A DNA stretch of 64,000 nt from Mercurialis annua (lineage: Eukaryota > Streptophyta > Magnoliopsida > Malpighiales > Euphorbiaceae): the NCBI RefSeq assembly GCF_937616625.2, contig NC_065574.1:55146052-55210051 (forward strand). The letters are read 5' to 3'. Numbering within the stretch: the first letter of the stretch is position 1; each line of letters starts with the position of its first letter. Shown in pieces: positions 59,750 to 64,000 of the stretch. The notes under the pieces are model-generated. The model was not told the DNA's origin. It did no database searches and saw only the letters and a program-made list of their open reading frames with translations. Made by a program: the position numbers and the translations under genes.

Positions 59750-60284
59750 TAAAGATTATATTTAAAAAATATAATACTAATTTCAATTCAATAAATTTTA
59801 TGTATAAACATGTATAATTTTTTTTTGAAATCATCTTGTTTAATTCTATTAACTGTTATTTTGTTGATTGAAATTATGATTTACAAAGTCTATTCTAACG
59901 CATGTAGTGAAGCGGCTGCGCGACCTTTCAAGCATTTAAAAAGGGCTGAATAATTGCTGAAATGGTTAAAATAAAGACACCGTACATTAAAATAAATTGT
60001 CAAGCTTGTTTCATTCGAAATAACGAAAGAAGATAAGCGCTGGTGCGAAGAGCAAAGTTTCTGTTGAATTTTTTGAACATGAAAAAGTCTCGATCAAGAA
60101 ATCAATGAAGGTATTATTCATTTGATTTTACTTTGTATAGTTAATTTTATTTAACTTGTAGTGATTGTTTTTTGGTATGTTATTGTATGTATTTTGTATC
60201 TTATTTTGTTCTGTTTTTGAAAGACTTATTAATCTTTATCTTTTCACTTGTTGACATGTTGTTATATGATGTTGATTGTAACAG

Positions 60285-60371
60285 TCACTTAAGACTAGGT
60301 CAACTTCTAGTTCTTCGAAGAATAAACTTTATAGTGAACCTGAAAAAGATTTGGATGATGTCTTTATTAAG
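60285..60371 (+). pseudogene. Unidentified captured exon-like segment
   Basis: Between CAG and GTATTC the frame reads SLKTRSTSSSSKNKLYSEPE then KDLDDVFIK. An upstream piece near 60079-60112 (MKKSRSRNQ) may be its previous exon. It is hydrophilic and protein-like. I do not recognise it. Confidence 0.4.
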
Positions 60372-61198
60372 GTATTCATCTTTTCTATTTTGTGAAATGG
60401 AATTGTATCGTACCCGAATTTGTCAAAGCTTAGTTAAGTATGAGAGATGGAAGATAGAAGACAGAAAACAATTACACAAGTGATGTTGAAAGAACTGTGC
60501 AGCTGCGAATAGAATTGAAAGGCAAATATTTTAAAATAGATTTTTTTAATTTATGAACTATTGTGTTGGGTGTATGTATAATATTTTTTTACTTTTATAT
60601 GTATGGATGATTTTATTTTTTATTTAAATTATTGTTGTTGTTTTTTCATATTTTCTGAGTAATTACTCTGATAATTTTGGTTCATTTATTTTGAAATTTT
60701 TGTACTTTTATTTTTTTAATAGAATTACTATTATCATATTAACAAGTTATCAACATAATGTTAATATGATATCAACAATTAATGTTAATTTAGTCAAGAT
60801 TTTTGTAAAATGAGAACATTGATTGATTCAAGTCAAAAACAAACAACATATTATCAAAATCATGTCAACAGATCTGAAATCAAATAGATGACGACAATGA
60901 GCAGAGTAGATGATGGGGTTGGCGAAAATGACGAAGGAGACGATGATGAGAACGATAATGGAGAAGCGGAGAAATAGAGGACGGCATAGCGGAAGACGGC
61001 GGAGCAGAAACATGAATGCAGAGAGAGAAAATTGAATTGAGAAGAAGAGAGAATTAAACAATGATGAAGAAAGAGAAAATAAATGAAATTATGATTTTTG
61101 TGCTATTAAAATTAAATATATATAATCCGTATAAAAGTAAAAAATCTCCCTGTATATAGTAGTTTAGACTGAAATTATGACTCGTATAAAAGTAATAA

Positions 61199-62471
61199 TT
61201 TAATCAAGGGTGGGGATTTTTGCACTCCACAAATTGATAATTGGACTCCACTTTCACCTTTTAAATTTAGGGTTAAATGCAAATTCATACACCAACTTTG
61301 ACCTAATTTGCAATTACAACATAAACTTTTAAACTTGGCAATGTCGGTAACCAACTTTTATTTTTTGACAAATTGGTACACCGACCAATCATAAAACGAC
61401 AAATGGCGGTTTATTACAATGTCCACGTTAGTGTTTTTTGAGTTTGGTGTATCGTTTTGCCAAAATTGTAAAGTTAGTTACTGACATTGCCAAGTTTTAA
61501 AGTTTATGTTGTAATTGCAAATTAGGTCAAAGTTGGTGTATGAATTTGCATTTAACCCTTAAATTTAAAAATGACTCTGTTGCCCTTAATAATCACTTGT
61601 CTTCATTCTTACTTAGCTTTCATTTTTTAAAATTCTAATACACTTTTAAATTTTTTAGCGCTGTTTATTTTTTAAACTCTTTAATTTTAAATAATTATTT
61701 TTTTAATTTTTTAGTTTCCAATAACTCTATTTATTATTGATTTTAATTTATCTATCTATTTTAAAGTGTTGTTTTAGAAAACTATTAACAATTTAGTAAA
61801 AAACAACTAAAAAGATATTCACTTTTATACTTTACATATAGCATTATATGATATATTTGACTACTTTGTAAAATAAAATGTAATATATTTATTGTTATTT
61901 TAAAAACACGTATTTTAATATATGTTATGGTATATTTATGAGATTATTTGATATAACCTATGTATTATATTTATTATAACCCACAAATCTAGTATAATTG
62001 GGCTATAATATTTTTATAAAAAGATACCTAAATGAATTTGTATGATTTTCTTTATGTATAAATAAATATAAGTATCTATTAAATTTTAAAAAAAATTCCA
62101 AGAATGTAATTTATAAATGAACCACTAATATTTATAAAATACCTAAATGATAAGAAAGTTTTAAATAATTCTATAAATTAAATTTTAAATTTTTCAAATT
62201 AGATTTAAAAATTTTCAAATTAGATTTTTCCATATTAAAGTATAACTGTTATTTTTTGCTTATGAATTTTTTTGTTGTAAATATAATGACAGTAAGAAAT
62301 TTTTGGCAAAAACAAATGCACTAAACCTAGCTAGAATATTGATTGTAGAAAGTAATGTGAAATATTAGAAGATAGTAAATGATTTTAGCAAAGGATAACA
62401 AAGTAATTTGAAGTTAAAATTGGAGTGCAATTATAAATAAGGGAGTGCAAAAATCGCTACCCTTTAATCAA
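61199..62471. mobile_element. MULE-type element, 1255 bp, perfect 9-bp TSD
   Basis: The element at 61208-62462 has ends GGGTGGGGATTTTTGCACTC and GAGTGCAAAAATCGCTACCC, with a second arm motif AATTGGACTCCA / TTGGAGTGCAATT further in. Perfect 9-bp repeats TTTAATCAA lie at 61199-61207 and 62463-62471. It contains another MITE (61270-61558) close to its left end. A solo end of the same family is at about 11959-12001. Confidence 0.85.
61261..61567. mobile_element. MULE-type MITE, 289 bp, nested, perfect 9-bp TSD
   Basis: The element at 61270-61558 starts GGGTTAAATGCAAATTCATA and ends with the inverse (TATGAATTTGCATTTAACCC). The arms extend over about 90 bp each (through CAACATAAACTTTTAAACTT). Perfect repeats TTAAATTTA flank it at 61261-61269 and 61559-61567. 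Confidence 0.9.
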
Positions 62472-62494
62472 TATAGGGTAATTGTAAAAAGCCC

Positions 62495-62727
62495 ATAAAA
62501 TTAGAGAAATTCTTATGTATATTCGGTCTACCACGTCATCCTTAGACTAAGCCAATGATATCATAACACCTCATTAAAATGAGGGTAATTTTGTTTTTTA
62601 TTTGCATACACTTTTGAATAATAATATTACAAGAACACCCTCATTTTAATGAAGTGTTATGATATAATTGGCTAATTTACGGATAACGTGGTAGACTGAA
62701 TCTACCTAAGAATTTCTCATAAAATTA
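62495..62727. mobile_element. GAGAAATTC-family MULE MITE, complete, perfect 9-bp TSD
   Basis: The element at 62504-62718 (215 bp) starts GAGAAATTCTTATGTATATT and ends CTACCTAAGAATTTCTC. Inner arms carry CATAACACCTCATTAAAATG and its inverse. Perfect repeats ATAAAATTA lie at 62495-62503 and 62719-62727. It is the best-preserved of four copies in the window. Confidence 0.9.
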
Positions 62728-64000
62728 TTGCTTACTTAGGAGAGAGAAAAGAAAGCAAAAACAAACTTCTTCTTAACCTAAAAAAAAGTAGAGGCGGCTG
62801 AACTAATTTATAATTTCAAGAACAGGGACACCAAGTGTTTCCTCAACATCCAATGAAAAATCGACACCTAGAAAAGTAGACCGTCCAAAAATTTGACTCA
62901 GTTGACCCACTGAAATGAACCTTAAGTTGAATTATCTTGTAAAAAGTTGAAAATAATTAGAGTTCTTTTTTATAGAAAAAATAATTAGTTCTTTTTTAGA
63001 TGATTAATCAGCTATTTTACAAATCCAGAATAATAAAAATTAGGATACTAGAAATAAATAATAAAAACTAACCTAAAAAAATTAAAATTAATAATTTAAT
63101 TTACTTCCGTTATTGTATGATGTAAAAGTTAAAGCAAAACAATTTTTTTGTTTTATAATTTGTTTTTGTTTATATAACTGCCATGTCAATAAATATTAAA
63201 CGTATATTTTAATATAGAAAATATAAATCAATGTGATTTATTAATTATTTGATGATCTTTAGAAATCTTATCACATAAGATGATAAGATAAATAAATATT
63301 CCACTTATATTAAATCAAACTTCCATAAAACAATAACATGCACATCAATCAAAACACTTTCCTCAACTCAATCAAATTTTAAAATTATATTACAACTAAA
63401 ATAGAACTATTTACCTTAAATTAATTATTATCATTTTCTTTATCTTTTTCAATTTGAACTAATAAAAATGCCAGAAGTTTATTTAACTTTTTACATAGGA
63501 CCTGAAAATTTTCTAAAAAACTATTTTGCTTTTAGTTTTAGATGCAATCTTTACTAAATAATTGTACCAAAGAAAGAATTAACTAGGAAACATATTACCA
63601 TATCATTTACACAAATATCATCATAGTACATTTTCTTCACCTTGCTAAAGAAAATCCCACCAACATAGCATATTTACATTTTATTTTATTATTAGTAAAG
63701 CCCCTCAAACATACTAAACCAAAACTTATGTATAATCACTCTAAATAAAATTAAAAAAACACCCTATTTCTGTACTTTTACATTATTAATGCAAAGGATG
63801 CATAATCTCACTTCTTTTCTCCAACTTTGCCATATCTATTCTGTTTGATGCTTCTTTGTACACAATACTAGTAGAGACAACTAAACCTCCCATACTGAGG
63901 GTCCAGCATTGGGTTAGTCAACACTAAAACATAAGGGTATATTGGGGATATATATATATATAACTAACTATCATCAATTGGTGGTGATTTTGCATCATTG
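62728..64000. other. Intergenic; no gene seen
   Basis: AT-rich sequence without recognisable coding regions or transposon ends. Only short AT runs (about 63950-63962) stand out. Confidence 0.4.

Larger units (their letters stand above)
59061..61195. mobile_element. DNA transposon with long inverted repeats and captured exon
   Basis: The left arm (about 59061-59345: CTTTTATACAGCG, then TCTCTCTTCTCTTTCTCTC, then TCATCGTCTCCGTCGTCATT) is mirrored by the right arm (about 60835-61195: AATGACGAAGGAGACGATGA, ending CTCGTATAAAAGTA). The interior holds a Stowaway MITE (59466-59747) and an exon-like piece at 60285-60371. No transposase and no clear target duplication were seen, so the ends are approximate. 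Confidence 0.55.

Noticed and set aside
60828..61061. A 77-codon hydrophobic minus-strand frame
   Set aside because: It lies within the right inverted arm of the 59-61 kb element and mirrors non-coding sequence of the left arm.

Overview
The window looks like plant nuclear DNA, most likely from a eudicot. It is strongly AT-rich, its genes have GT-AG introns, and the recognisable proteins are plant-specific families (ATL RING-H2 ligases, a CLMP1/Phox TPR-PB1 protein, a chloroplast RNP, an NDR1/HIN1-like protein). Most of the 64 kb is transposon-derived. I cannot name the species from sequence alone.

Layout. 1-12.75 kb holds non-autonomous Helitrons, two of them head to tail, with 3' hairpin plus CTAG termini at 3956, 9228 and 12754. 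12.75-16.3 kb holds a broken Ty3/gypsy gag start and a complete hAT-type element with an 8-bp target duplication. 16.9-17.7 kb is an intronless ATL RING-H2 gene, followed by a G-box-carrying hairpin MITE. 20.3-23.1 kb is a CLMP1/Phox2-type gene; a short 5' exon joins in frame across an intron that carries a tRNA-derived SINE. 24.19-27.39 kb is a 3.2-kb Mutator-like element (perfect 9-bp target duplication) carrying an antisense nucleoporin-50-like fragment and a nested Stowaway MITE. 28.2-29.2 kb is a second ATL gene on the minus strand. 29.2-34.4 kb is repeat-rich and includes a three-copy 434-bp tandem repeat. 34.4-37.1 kb is a four-exon chloroplast RNA-binding protein gene (minus strand). 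39.0-39.8 kb is an NHL/LEA2 membrane protein gene. 41.3-42.3 kb holds two MULE-type MITEs.

42.5-56.4 kb is the most unusual stretch. It is a decaying tandem array in which exon-and-intron fragments of unrelated genes recur in the same order two to four times: transportin-1, an unidentified fragment called X here, eIF3a and EMC2. A degenerate telomere-like higher-order repeat lies inside it. Kept introns, shared stop codons and copy-specific frameshifts fit DNA-level capture or fusion followed by segmental tandem duplication, not retroposition. 57-62.7 kb is a nest of transposons, including a MULE-type element with a second MULE-MITE inside it, Stowaway elements, and a long-inverted-repeat element with a captured exon-like segment.

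The five intact genes do not form a pathway. The two ATLs are probable membrane E3 ubiquitin ligases, CLMP1 relates to chloroplast positioning, the RNP to plastid RNA, and the NHL protein to membrane or defence functions. All exon boundaries come from reading splice sites and frames by eye; transcripts would settle them.
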